A stretch of DNA of 5,355 nucleotides from Clostridiaceae bacterium AF10-41 (GTDB lineage Bacteria; Bacillota; Clostridia; Clostridiales; Clostridiaceae): positions 1 through 5,355 of the forward strand of contig JAQCTH010000122.1 of NCBI GenBank assembly GCA_027686065.1. Direction: 5' to 3'. Both the position numbers and the translations under genes were made by a program. Below, in pieces: positions 1-5,355 of the stretch. Numbering within the stretch: the stretch's first letter is position 1; every line of letters begins with the position of its first letter. A model generated the notes under the pieces. That model saw only the letters and a program-made list of their open reading frames with translations. It had not been told where the DNA came from and ran no database searches.

Positions 1-2
1 TT

Positions 3-245
3 ATAAATTTGAAAAATAAAAATTTACTTATATCTTTAGGCATAGCAGCAGTACTAAGTGTGGTTTCTTCAAATATCTATTATAATGAATCCTATCTTAA
101 AAATATTAATCCATATGGATTTTCTTTATTTTCAATAACCCAAGGGAAAAATGAAATAACTTTAATTTTAATCATATCAATATCTATATTATTAATAGGC
201 TCTTTGTTAGTTAAAGCTTATTTTAATAATAAGAAAATTTATTAG
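3..245 (+). CDS. ABC-2 type permease, C-terminal part only (lantibiotic-immunity family)
   Basis: This is the 3' end of a gene that enters from the left: the frame is open to the window edge, so the TTG at 9 is probably an internal Leu codon and not a start. The visible 80 or so residues hold two hydrophobic segments (about 4-22 and 52-70, counting from that TTG) joined by a loop containing NPYGFSLFSI, then a short basic tail. The segment LISLGI, the aromatic/Pro loop and the last helix line up with LISIGI, APWTYSIMM and the last helix of the next gene, so the two are paralogous subunits. In the LanE/LanG and CprB/CprC families two such permeases pair with one ATPase to expel or exclude peptide antibiotics at the membrane. 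The stop at 243-245 lies 14 bases before the next start, so the two genes are co-transcribed. The family call rests on the neighbour and context more than on this fragment alone. Confidence 0.75.
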   Translation: MNLKNKNLLISLGIAAVLSVVSSNIYYNESYLKNINPYGFSLFSITQGKNEITLILIISISILLIGSLLVKAYFNNKKIY

Positions 246-253
246 GTGGAGGG
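244..253 (+). promoter_or_regulatory. Ribosome binding site fixing a GTG start
   Basis: AGGTGGAGGG overlaps the stop codon of the preceding permease gene and ends six bases before the GTG at 260. This supports GTG as the true start and suggests translational coupling of the two permease subunits. Confidence 0.75.
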
Positions 254-259
254 ATAGAC

Positions 260-973
260 GTGGAATTACTAAAAGTAGAATTACTAAAAATTAGAAAGAG
301 CTATTTATTATTTTTAGCTATAATTATTCCAATACCAGTAGTGCTAGTAATTATGAAAAGAATACAAACAATGGGAAGTATGCTTGGAATAAGCATTAAT
401 GAAGAAATATTTATGTTTTCAGTAATTGCTTATTTATCATTTCTTTTACCACTTCAAAATATATATACAGCATGTGTGATAACAAAAGTTGAAAATGATA
501 ATTGTGGGTGGAAACAATTAATGCTTTTACCTATTAAGAAAAGCAATATTTATTTTTCTAAGTATAAAGTAATGCTTATTACATTAATTATTTCAATACT
601 ATCATATATTACTTGTATAGTTTTATCTGAATTCTATTTGAGCAAAGGTATAAGTCTAAATTTACAATTATTATCATACGGGATTCAAATTTTTATAACA
701 ACATTCCCTATATTAATTTTACTATTTATAATTGGTAGAAACTTTTCAAGTATAATACCATTAATTTCAATTGGAATTGTTATGTTGATTACAAATATAT
801 TTATTGCACAAAGCAGATTTTGGATTTATGCTCCTTGGACATATTCAATTATGATGGTTGGAGGAAATATAAGCAATTTTGAAAGAAATATAATACTGTG
901 TATATCTGTAATCCTATCTATTATGATGTTTTTATTAGATTTCATGAGCTTTAGCAAATCAGATATAAAATAA
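260..973 (+). CDS. ABC-2 type permease subunit, lantibiotic immunity / cationic peptide resistance type
   Basis: This is a complete 237-residue integral membrane protein, a usual length for LanE/LanG, MutG or CprC-like permeases (about 230-260). Six hydrophobic segments are visible at about 15-33, 51-70, 104-125, 137-158, 163-184 and 210-229. The N-terminus (ELLKVELLKIRKS) is the basic amphipathic start typical of ABC-2 permeases. The loop at 78-101, with GWKQLMLLPIKKS followed by Y-x-x-K-Y, matches the conserved cytoplasmic coupling loop of this family, which contacts the ATPase. The start is GTG with a strong Shine-Dalgarno (AGGTGGAGGG, six-base spacing). The partner permease ends just upstream, and the ATPase gene should lie further left, outside the window. 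A response regulator and kinase follow, as in immunity or peptide-resistance loci. What is seen is a permease of this type; the substrate (lantibiotic or host antimicrobial peptide) is inferred. A generic ABC-2 exporter is the alternative. Confidence 0.85.
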   Translation: MELLKVELLKIRKSYLLFLAIIIPIPVVLVIMKRIQTMGSMLGISINEEIFMFSVIAYLSFLLPLQNIYTACVITKVENDNCGWKQLMLLPIKKSNIYFSKYKVMLITLIISILSYITCIVLSEFYLSKGISLNLQLLSYGIQIFITTFPILILLFIIGRNFSSIIPLISIGIVMLITNIFIAQSRFWIYAPWTYSIMMVGGNISNFERNIILCISVILSIMMFLLDFMSFSKSDIK

Positions 974-983
974 GAAATAATTA

Positions 984-992
984 TGGTAAAAT
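984..992 (+). promoter_or_regulatory. Possible extended -10 promoter for the two-component operon
   Basis: TGG followed by TAAAAT reads as an extended -10 element (TG-n-TAAAAT, 5 of 6 to TATAAT) just after the permease stop codon. No convincing -35 hexamer lies 16-18 bases upstream. It could give the regulator and kinase a supply independent of the transporter operon. In DNA this AT-rich, such matches often occur by chance. Confidence 0.3.
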
Positions 993-1029
993 ATAACTAA
1001 TATATTAAAGTAAAGTAGTTAGGAGTATT

Positions 1030-1059
1030 ATGAAGGTCATAATAATTATAATTAGATGA
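1030..1059 (+). CDS. Possible 9-codon leader peptide ORF before the response regulator
   Basis: An ATG at 1030 opens a nine-codon frame (MKVIIIIIR, stop TGA at 1057-1059). AGGAG at 1021-1025 stands four bases before the start, slightly close but usable. The peptide has five consecutive Ile codons. It sits in the only long gap (118 bases) of an otherwise compact operon and overlaps a small hairpin. It may be a leader ORF tuning expression of the regulator, or simply chance. No family is recognised, and nothing beyond the Shine-Dalgarno supports translation. Confidence 0.2.
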   Translation: MKVIIIIIR

Positions 1060-1063
1060 CTTT
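1033..1063 (+). other. Small hairpin in the permease-regulator gap
   Basis: AAGGTCAT (1033-1040) can pair with ATGACTTT (1056-1063) in RNA, giving eight pairs including one G-U, around a 15-base AT-rich loop. No U-tract follows, so it is not a usual terminator. It could be a processing or partial-attenuation site between the transporter and two-component genes. The stem is short and the support is weak. Confidence 0.3.
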
Positions 1064-1091
1064 GAGAATACAGTAAAAAGGAGTTACCATC

Positions 1092-1796
1092 ATGATTATG
1101 GATGAAATATTAAATAAAAAAATATTATTAGTAGATGATGAAAGAAAATTATTATTATTATTAAAAGAAGTATTTACAAAAGAGGGATTTAGACAAATAT
1201 ACGAAGTAGATAATGGTATAGATGCAATATTACAAGTTAAAGAAAAGAATCCAGATATAATAATTTTAGATGTTAATTTACCTGATATAGATGGATATAA
1301 AGTTTGTGATAGAATTAGAAAATTCTCCACGAGTCCAATAATATTTTTAACTGCAATGAGTGAAGATGAAGAAAAAATTAAGGGGCTAGAAGCTGGTGGA
1401 GATGACTATGTAACTAAGCCTTTTAATATCAAAGAAGTTGTTCTTAGAGTTAAATCTCAACTAAGAAGAGGAAGTATGTTGAATGAAGTAAAAAATCATT
1501 TTTATACATTTGGAAATATATCAATTAATGAGGAAACAGGAGAAGTTAAGAAGAACAATGAAAATATATATCTAACAGCTAAGGAATATTCATTAATTTT
1601 ATTCCTTGTTAAAAATATTAATAAGGTATTTAGTAAAACCTCACTATGTGAAGAAGTTTGGGGTTATGAATATGATGGTTATGATAATACAATTATGGTT
1701 CATATAAGACATTTAAGGGAAAAGTTAGAAGATAATCCAAGTGAGCCAAAGCATATAAAAACTTTAAAGGGGATTGGCTATAAGCTAGTTGATTAG
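1092..1796 (+). CDS. OmpR/PhoB-family response regulator
   Basis: This 234-residue cytoplasmic DNA-binding regulator is activated by phosphate from its partner kinase. The receiver domain (about 10-125) has every key residue: the acidic pair D15-D16 after ILLV, the phosphoacceptor D60 in IIILDVNLPDIDG, T87 in FLTA, and K109 in the VTKPF loop. The winged-helix effector domain (about 136-234) shows LTAKEYSLILFL, the VFSKTSLCEEVWG helix, the recognition-helix region NTIMVHIRHLREKLE, and the terminal wing IKTLKGIGYKL. Length and order are normal for the family, which includes NisR, SpaR and VanR. The start at 1092 has AAGGAG eight bases upstream; the in-frame ATG at 1098 is less well placed. The kinase gene begins one base after its stop. 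Its likely target is a direct-repeat operator upstream of the transporter operon, outside the window. The regulator type is clear; the target is inferred from context. Confidence 0.95.
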   Translation: MIMDEILNKKILLVDDERKLLLLLKEVFTKEGFRQIYEVDNGIDAILQVKEKNPDIIILDVNLPDIDGYKVCDRIRKFSTSPIIFLTAMSEDEEKIKGLEAGGDDYVTKPFNIKEVVLRVKSQLRRGSMLNEVKNHFYTFGNISINEETGEVKKNNENIYLTAKEYSLILFLVKNINKVFSKTSLCEEVWGYEYDGYDNTIMVHIRHLREKLEDNPSEPKHIKTLKGIGYKLVD

Positions 1797-1797
1797 T

Positions 1798-3222
1798 ATG
1801 AAAGTAAAATTAACCATTAAGCTACTAATATCTATGATCATAGTTTATTACATAACTATGATAGTTTATGTAGTGTTAAACTTAGTAATATATAATAGTA
1901 ATATAACTTTTGGAGAAAAAGTTTTTAGTGTATCATTTAATATTTCAGAATTTATGGAACCATATATAGAAGATCTGAAAAAGGGTAATGATTTTAGTTT
2001 AGATGATAATAATATAAATAAATTAACTCAAAACAATATATGGATACAGATTTTAGATAAAGAAAATAAGGAAGTATATGAAGTAAATAAACCTGAAAAT
2101 GTACCAAATAGTTATCTTACGGCAGAATTAATAGAATTTATACAAGATCCATGGGGAAGTGTTGCACCGACTACTATTTCTACAAATAATATAGCTAAAG
2201 GAAATGAGAACTATACCTTATTAATTGGGTTTCCAATAGATAAAATTTTTAGATTTAAAATGACACTTACTGATGAAAGTCTTAAATATCATATTTCAAT
2301 AATTATTTTTTCATTAATTTTGATGACTATTGTAGCTTACATATTTAGTAGAAATCTAGTTAAGCCAATGCTATCAGTTGTTGAAGATATTGATGATTTA
2401 AAAAATGGAATATATATAAATAAGAAAAATAAACAGGGAATATTTAAAGACGTAAGTAAGAATATTAATAATTTATCATTTATTTTAAAGGAAAATGAAA
2501 TCCAGAGGAAAGAAGTAGACAAAGCAAAAGAAGAATGGATAGCTAATATTAGTCATGATTTAAAAACTCCATTAAGTTCAATTAAAGGATATGCTGAACT
2601 TTTAAAGGGAGATCAATATGGAATAAATATTGAAGAAGCAAAAAGATATGGCAGTACTATTTTAGATAATAGTAATTATATTGAAGAGTTAGTGAATGAT
2701 TTATCTTTAGTTTATAAATTAAAGAATAAGGTACTGCCTATTAAATTTAAAGAAGAGAACTTAATTAATTTACTACAAGAAAGTATAATAGATTTATTAA
2801 ATAATAGTAAGTATAGCAATAGAGAAATAAATTTTAATTATGATAATGAGAATATAATATTAAATTGTGATAAAAAATATTTAAAGAGAGCAATAAATAA
2901 TTTTATAATTAATTCCTTAGAACATAATCTTGAAAGTACTATTGTTATAGTTTCTGTTTTAAAGAAAGAAAATAATATAAATATAATAATAGAAGATAAT
3001 GGCTGTGGAATAACAGAAGAGGCTTTAAAAAATATTTTTACTAGATATTATAGAGGTGTAGATAAAAATTCGACTTATAATGGATCGGGACTTGGAATGG
3101 CAATAGCTAAAGAAGTAATAGATTGTCATAAGGGAGTAATTAATATAGAAAGTGAAGTTGGATTAGGCACTAAAATAATTATAGTTTTAAAGAATCAAGT
3201 AAATATAATTGAAATTAATTGA
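1798..3222 (+). CDS. Membrane sensor histidine kinase (HAMP, HisKA, HATPase)
   Basis: This 474-residue kinase partners the regulator just upstream. Visible in order are a transmembrane helix (about 9-33), an extracytoplasmic sensor region of about 130 residues (34-164) that I do not recognise, a second helix (about 165-184), a HAMP-like linker starting LVKP (about 187-240), and a HisKA H-box ISHDLKTPLSSIKGY with phosphoacceptor H253. The ATP-binding domain has an N-box (N368 and N372 in NNFIINS), a D-box EDNGCGI (D400, G402, G404), an F-box region near FTRYYRG, and GSGLG (429-433). All catalytic motifs are intact. A TTG nine bases upstream (1789) would add three residues and overlap the regulator by eight bases. 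ATG 1798 is preferred because MKVKLTIKLL is a typical kinase start. Neither has a close Shine-Dalgarno, so translation is probably coupled to termination at TAG-T-ATG. The proposed signal, an envelope-active peptide, is inferred from the transporter upstream. Confidence 0.93.
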   Translation: MKVKLTIKLLISMIIVYYITMIVYVVLNLVIYNSNITFGEKVFSVSFNISEFMEPYIEDLKKGNDFSLDDNNINKLTQNNIWIQILDKENKEVYEVNKPENVPNSYLTAELIEFIQDPWGSVAPTTISTNNIAKGNENYTLLIGFPIDKIFRFKMTLTDESLKYHISIIIFSLILMTIVAYIFSRNLVKPMLSVVEDIDDLKNGIYINKKNKQGIFKDVSKNINNLSFILKENEIQRKEVDKAKEEWIANISHDLKTPLSSIKGYAELLKGDQYGINIEEAKRYGSTILDNSNYIEELVNDLSLVYKLKNKVLPIKFKEENLINLLQESIIDLLNNSKYSNREINFNYDNENIILNCDKKYLKRAINNFIINSLEHNLESTIVIVSVLKKENNINIIIEDNGCGITEEALKNIFTRYYRGVDKNSTYNGSGLGMAIAKEVIDCHKGVINIESEVGLGTKIIIVLKNQVNIIEIN

Positions 3223-3247
3223 TAATAATTATTGAGTTGGATATAAT
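3219..3247 (+). promoter_or_regulatory. Sigma-A type promoter for the phosphoesterase gene
   Basis: TTGATA (3219-3224, 5 of 6 to TTGACA) and TATAAT (3242-3247, perfect) are separated by exactly 17 bases. The -35 box overlaps the TGA stop of the kinase gene. Transcription would begin near 3254, leaving a leader of about 20 bases that contains the Shine-Dalgarno at 3262-3270. This is the best housekeeping promoter in the window. Confidence 0.75.
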
Positions 3248-3273
3248 ATGACTAATAGTATAGAGGTGATAAA

Positions 3274-4230
3274 ATGAAAAAATTTAAATTAATAATTATT
3301 ACAATTATAATAACCCTTATTATAGGGATAATAGCATTTATATATATAAACAAACCTAAACCTATTGCTAAGATTACTCAGGTATCAACATCAAATGCAG
3401 ATTTGACTTTTGCTGTATTAGGAGATGTGCATGAGAATATTGATCACTTTCAAGAAGCTATTAATGATTTGTATACAATAAATCCTAGTATGGATGTATT
3501 AGTGTTAAATGGTGATTCAGTAGATCAAGGATTAGAGAAACAATATGATTCTATGAAGAATATTTTAAAGAAAAATAATGATTTACTACCAAGAATAATA
3601 ATAAAGAATATTGGAAATCATGAGTTTTTTGATTATAATATTGAAACTAACTCAGCAGATCAAGTTCAGAGTTTTATAAATAGATATCTTGAATTTTCAG
3701 GAGAAGAAAAAGTATATCATGATACATGGATAAAAAACTACCACTTTATATCATTAGGATCAGAAGATGGTAATTCTGAAACTATTAATTCTGTAACAGC
3801 ATTTATATCAAATGAGCAATTAGAATGGTTTAAAGAAAAGCTAGCTGAAGATTATCAAAAGGGAAAACCAATATTTGTGTTTTTGCATCAGCAATTAGAT
3901 TATGGAAATGGTTCATGGATTGGTATTAAGCAAAGTGAAGAAATTAAGGAGATATTATCACAATACCCAGAAGTAATAATGTTTTCCTCTCATACTCATA
4001 GAAATTTAGAAGAAGATAGTATAGTTTTAGATAAACCATTTACAATAGTTAATACAGGAGCTGTTCATTATACTATTATACGTGATGCAAATAGTGAAGG
4101 TGGTAGAAGAATAGAATCAGATTATATTAAGGGAATCTATATTGAAGTAAATGGAAATAATGTTACTATTAAAGGTAGAGATATTAAAGAAAAGCAATGG
4201 ATATTTACTAAGGAACTTAATAATCAATAA
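3274..4230 (+). CDS. Membrane-anchored calcineurin-like metallophosphoesterase
   Basis: This 318-residue protein hydrolyses a phosphate ester using a two-metal centre; the substrate cannot be told from sequence. The metal-binding motifs appear in order: GDVH (D51, H53), NGDSVD (D81), GNHE (N115, H116), FLHQQ (H205) and SSHTH (H240, H242). The last motif has Ser where most relatives have Gly (GHxH), but both His ligands are kept. One hydrophobic helix (about 5-25) after a basic MKKFK start acts as a signal anchor. There is no lipobox and no clear signal peptidase site, so the catalytic domain probably faces outward, though Lys residues on both sides of the helix leave some doubt. The start has GAGGTGAT then AAA before ATG. 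It lies 51 bases after the kinase on the same strand but has its own promoter and a strong terminator behind it. Substrates such as nucleotides, lipid-linked phosphates or wall polymers are possible; its link to the peptide-response genes is only positional. Confidence 0.88.
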   Translation: MKKFKLIIITIIITLIIGIIAFIYINKPKPIAKITQVSTSNADLTFAVLGDVHENIDHFQEAINDLYTINPSMDVLVLNGDSVDQGLEKQYDSMKNILKKNNDLLPRIIIKNIGNHEFFDYNIETNSADQVQSFINRYLEFSGEEKVYHDTWIKNYHFISLGSEDGNSETINSVTAFISNEQLEWFKEKLAEDYQKGKPIFVFLHQQLDYGNGSWIGIKQSEEIKEILSQYPEVIMFSSHTHRNLEEDSIVLDKPFTIVNTGAVHYTIIRDANSEGGRRIESDYIKGIYIEVNGNNVTIKGRDIKEKQWIFTKELNNQ

Positions 4231-4260
4231 TTAAGTTAAATATAAATTAAAAAATATAGT

Positions 4261-4303
4261 AAAAAGCCCAAAAGTATTGTAATTTATATACTTTGGGCTT
4301 TTT
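4261..4303. terminator. Bidirectional rho-independent terminator
   Basis: The left arm AAAAAGCCCAAAAGTAT (4261-4277) pairs with ATACTTTGGGCTTTTT (4288-4303), with one bulged A and a 10-base loop. A T-run follows the GC core on the + strand, and the A-rich left flank gives a U-tract on the - strand. It lies between convergent genes, 30 bases after the phosphoesterase stop and 46 bases beyond the cupin stop, so it should end transcripts from both directions. Confidence 0.92.
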
Positions 4304-4349
4304 ATTATCCTTATTACTTATAATATTTTCACAAAAAATTTTAAAACTT

Positions 4350-5090
4350 TTACCAGTAGTTACGAGTATTCCTATTATTATTTACATTTGAATTTTCATT
4401 TTCTGAAGCTTCTGCATCTGCTTTTGTTCTATGAACTGTACCCTGCGGATGATGAGGTGGTGCGTAAATAGAATATACTTTAAGTGGCTTAGATCCAGTG
4501 TTGACTATATTGTGCCAAGTACCAGCAGGTACCATTACGGCAAAGTCATCACGAATTCTTCTTTCAAAATCTAAGTTATTTTGATCGCTACCCATTCTAA
4601 CAACTCCCATACCATCTTCAACTCTTATAAATTGATCGGTATCAGGATGCATTTCTAGACCTATTTCGCTTCCAACTTCAATACTCATTAATGTAACTTG
4701 TAGGTGGGTTCCTGTCCATAATGCAGTTCGGAAATTACTATTTTGTTTAGTAGCTTCATCGATATTAACCACAAATGGCTCTGGACCATAATCCATTAGG
4801 TTAATTAAATTATTATCTTCAGGTTCCTGAAGATCAGATCTAAAATAACTTTCTCTTCCATTAGTAAAAGGAACATATTGATCATTAAACTGATTATAAA
4901 GTTCAGGACTATAGGCTGCAGCGTTAATATAATAGGGATGAGGGTATCCTCTATAAATATTATTTGGATTATTATACATTAGCATATCGGGGTAATAAGG
5001 ATAGTTATAGCTTCTATACATATTGTTTAAGCTATACATTGGTGTATTAGGGTAATAAGGTAAATTATACCCATAATACTCATTATGCAT
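4350..5090 (-). CDS. Cupin-domain protein with N-terminal Tyr/Pro repeats, spore-coat-like
   Basis: With the start at 5090 the protein has 246 residues. Residues 1-68 form a Tyr/Pro/Asn-rich region with about three 20-21-residue repeats centred on PYY. A single cupin domain (about 100-225) follows, starting near MDYGPEPFVVNI. Its first motif is GLEMHPDTDQF (H148, D150, Q153) where classic cupins have HxH then E; as I recall the family, HPxxDQF is typical. The second motif is PAGTWHNIVN (H193, N197). Then come YSIYAPPHHPQGTVHRTKADAEA and a hydrophilic Asn/Arg-rich tail ending in Trp. There is no signal peptide or membrane helix. An ATG three codons upstream (5099) directly abuts the Shine-Dalgarno AAAGGA, whereas the ATG at 5090 stands nine bases from it and is preferred. 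A sigma-K-like promoter upstream and the Tyr-rich repeats suggest a late mother-cell coat protein. Whether it binds metal or has enzyme activity is unknown. The cupin call is firm; the spore role is inferred. Confidence 0.85.
   Translation of the reverse strand: MHNEYYGYNLPYYPNTPMYSLNNMYRSYNYPYYPDMLMYNNPNNIYRGYPHPYYINAAAYSPELYNQFNDQYVPFTNGRESYFRSDLQEPEDNNLINLMDYGPEPFVVNIDEATKQNSNFRTALWTGTHLQVTLMSIEVGSEIGLEMHPDTDQFIRVEDGMGVVRMGSDQNNLDFERRIRDDFAVMVPAGTWHNIVNTGSKPLKVYSIYAPPHHPQGTVHRTKADAEASENENSNVNNNRNTRNYW
4896..5078 (-). repeat. Tyr/Pro-rich tandem repeat within the cupin gene
   Basis: Three degenerate protein repeats are seen: YGYNLPYYPNTPMY, then YRSYNYPYYPDMLMY, then YRGYPHPYYINAAAY. PYY recurs at residues 11, 31 and 52, a period of 20 then 21, with NN between units. 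On the + strand the DNA word GGTAATAAGG recurs in the first two units, which suggests internal duplication. The third unit is the most diverged. Such Tyr-rich repeats are common in coat proteins, where tyrosine can cross-link. Confidence 0.75.
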
Positions 5091-5099
5091 ATTTACCAT

Positions 5100-5105
5100 T
5101 CCTTT
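5100..5105 (-). promoter_or_regulatory. Ribosome binding site that decides the cupin start
   Basis: AAAGGA on the - strand abuts the ATG at 5099 with no spacing but stands nine bases before the ATG at 5090. This makes the downstream ATG the more likely start. Confidence 0.6.
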
Positions 5106-5121
5106 CTCAGATGTATAGAAT

Positions 5122-5148
5122 TAATATATGCTAGATATTTAAGAGTGT
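5122..5148 (-). promoter_or_regulatory. Candidate sigma-K (late sporulation) promoter of the cupin gene
   Basis: On the - strand CATATATTA (5130 to 5122) matches the sigma-K -10 consensus CATAnnnTA, and AC (5148-5147) lies 16 bases upstream, as the -35 rule requires. Transcription would start near 5115, about 25 bases before the preferred ATG, leaving room for the AAAGGA Shine-Dalgarno. The -35 rule is weak (two bases) and the region is AT-rich, so the match could be chance. The coat-like product makes it more credible. Confidence 0.5.
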
Positions 5149-5232
5149 GAAAATGTTGATAAAACTGATATAAAAGTTTCAAGCATATAATTTAAAGTTA
5201 ATGTTGATTAAAATAATAGTTATGAAAAGATT

Positions 5233-5254
5233 ATTTTATGATTTTTCATAAAAT
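5233..5254. repeat. Perfect 9-bp inverted repeat
   Basis: ATTTTATGA (5233-5241) and TCATAAAAT (5246-5254) are exact reverse complements around a TTTT loop. The right arm also overlaps a rival pairing, TATGAAAA (5221-5228) with TTTTCATA (5243-5250). It could be an operator or an RNA structure. With almost no GC pairs it would be a poor terminator. Confidence 0.45.
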
Positions 5255-5315
5255 CGTTAAAATTTAATAAAAAATTCTATGATAGGAAAATTATATTTTA
5301 ATAAGAAAATTTTTG

Positions 5316-5345
5316 TGTACATTTAATTAATTATTTAGTTATAAT
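5316..5345 (+). promoter_or_regulatory. Possible rightward promoter at window edge
   Basis: TGTACA (5316-5321, 4 of 6 to TTGACA) and TATAAT (5340-5345, perfect) are 18 bases apart. Transcription would begin close to the window edge and serve a gene to the right. With no gene in view and high AT content the support is limited. Confidence 0.3.
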
Positions 5346-5355
5346 TAGTTTTGTC

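Larger units (their letters stand above)
5131..5355. other. AT-rich gene-free flank
   Basis: No convincing coding frame is seen on either strand from the cupin upstream region to the window edge. The stretch holds the -35 side of the cupin promoter, a 9-bp inverted repeat at 5233-5254, two copies of AATGTTGAT (5152-5160 and 5200-5208), and a possible rightward promoter at the edge. It is presumably an intergenic region between divergent genes, the other lying beyond the window. Confidence 0.5.

Noticed and set aside
9..11. TTG as the start of a small 78-residue membrane protein
   Set aside because: There is no Shine-Dalgarno in the few visible upstream bases, the frame is open to the edge, and the sequence aligns with the C-terminal third of the adjacent permease.
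1062..1090. TTGAGA with TACCAT 17 bases downstream, as a promoter for the regulator
   Set aside because: Transcription would begin inside the coding sequence, past the Shine-Dalgarno and the start codon.
1052..1330. 92-codon open frame on the - strand opposite the response regulator
   Set aside because: It lies antisense to a clear receiver domain, is rich in Ile/Ser/Asn from AT-rich antisense codons, and has no recognisable domain.
2337..2522. 61-codon open frame on the - strand inside the kinase gene
   Set aside because: It is antisense to the HAMP/linker region of an intact kinase and its composition fits a shadow frame.
5152..5208. Two copies of AATGTTGAT 48 bases apart as a regulator operator pair
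   Set aside because: Only nine bases are shared, they lie upstream of the likely cupin promoter, and such short AT-rich repeats are expected by chance; noted only as content of the flank.
220..5311. Similar AT-rich words (TTTTAATAA with AAGAAAATTT) near both ends of the window, as possible element termini
   Set aside because: The similarity is short and low-complexity, one copy lies inside a coding region, and no transposase or target duplication is present.

Overview
The window is strongly A+T-rich, uses AT-ending codons throughout, and has purine-rich Shine-Dalgarno sequences. It carries a Tyr/Pro-rich cupin gene behind a sporulation-type promoter motif. Together these point to a low-GC, spore-forming Firmicute, most likely Clostridium or a close relative. 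This is judged from composition and protein style, not from a database match.

Left part (1-3222, all + strand). The window opens inside the 3' end of an ABC-2 type permease gene. A complete second permease (260-973) follows, and its C-terminal third resembles the first. After a 118-base gap come an OmpR/PhoB-type response regulator (1092-1796) and its membrane histidine kinase (best start 1798), one base after the regulator's stop. This is the order of lantibiotic-immunity or cationic-peptide-resistance modules (LanFEG or CprABC-like transporter plus two-component system). The ATPase gene would lie just left of the window. The likely circuit is that the kinase senses an envelope-active peptide, the regulator induces the transporter, and the transporter clears the peptide from the membrane. 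The gap before the regulator holds a weak extended -10 promoter candidate, a possible 9-codon leader ORF with its own Shine-Dalgarno, and a small hairpin overlapping that ORF.

Middle (3219-4310). A near-consensus housekeeping promoter (TTGATA, 17 bases, TATAAT) overlaps the kinase stop codon. It should drive a membrane-anchored calcineurin-like metallophosphoesterase (3274-4230), so this gene is probably its own transcription unit, perhaps with read-through from the kinase. A strong hairpin with U-tracts on both strands (4261-4303) ends both this gene and the convergent gene to its right.

Right part (4350-5355). On the - strand lies a single-domain cupin protein with an N-terminal block of about three 20-21-residue Tyr/Pro/Asn repeats, resembling spore-coat-associated proteins. 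Its upstream region has a good match to a sigma-K promoter (AC, 16 bases, CATATATTA). The last 250 bases are gene-free and AT-rich, with a perfect 9-bp inverted repeat and a possible rightward promoter at the edge.

There is no CRISPR array, insertion sequence, tRNA or rRNA gene visible. Nothing here clearly amounts to a previously undescribed system. The most testable points are the sporulation promoter on the repeat-bearing cupin gene, the separate promoter for the phosphoesterase, and the short leader ORF before the regulator.
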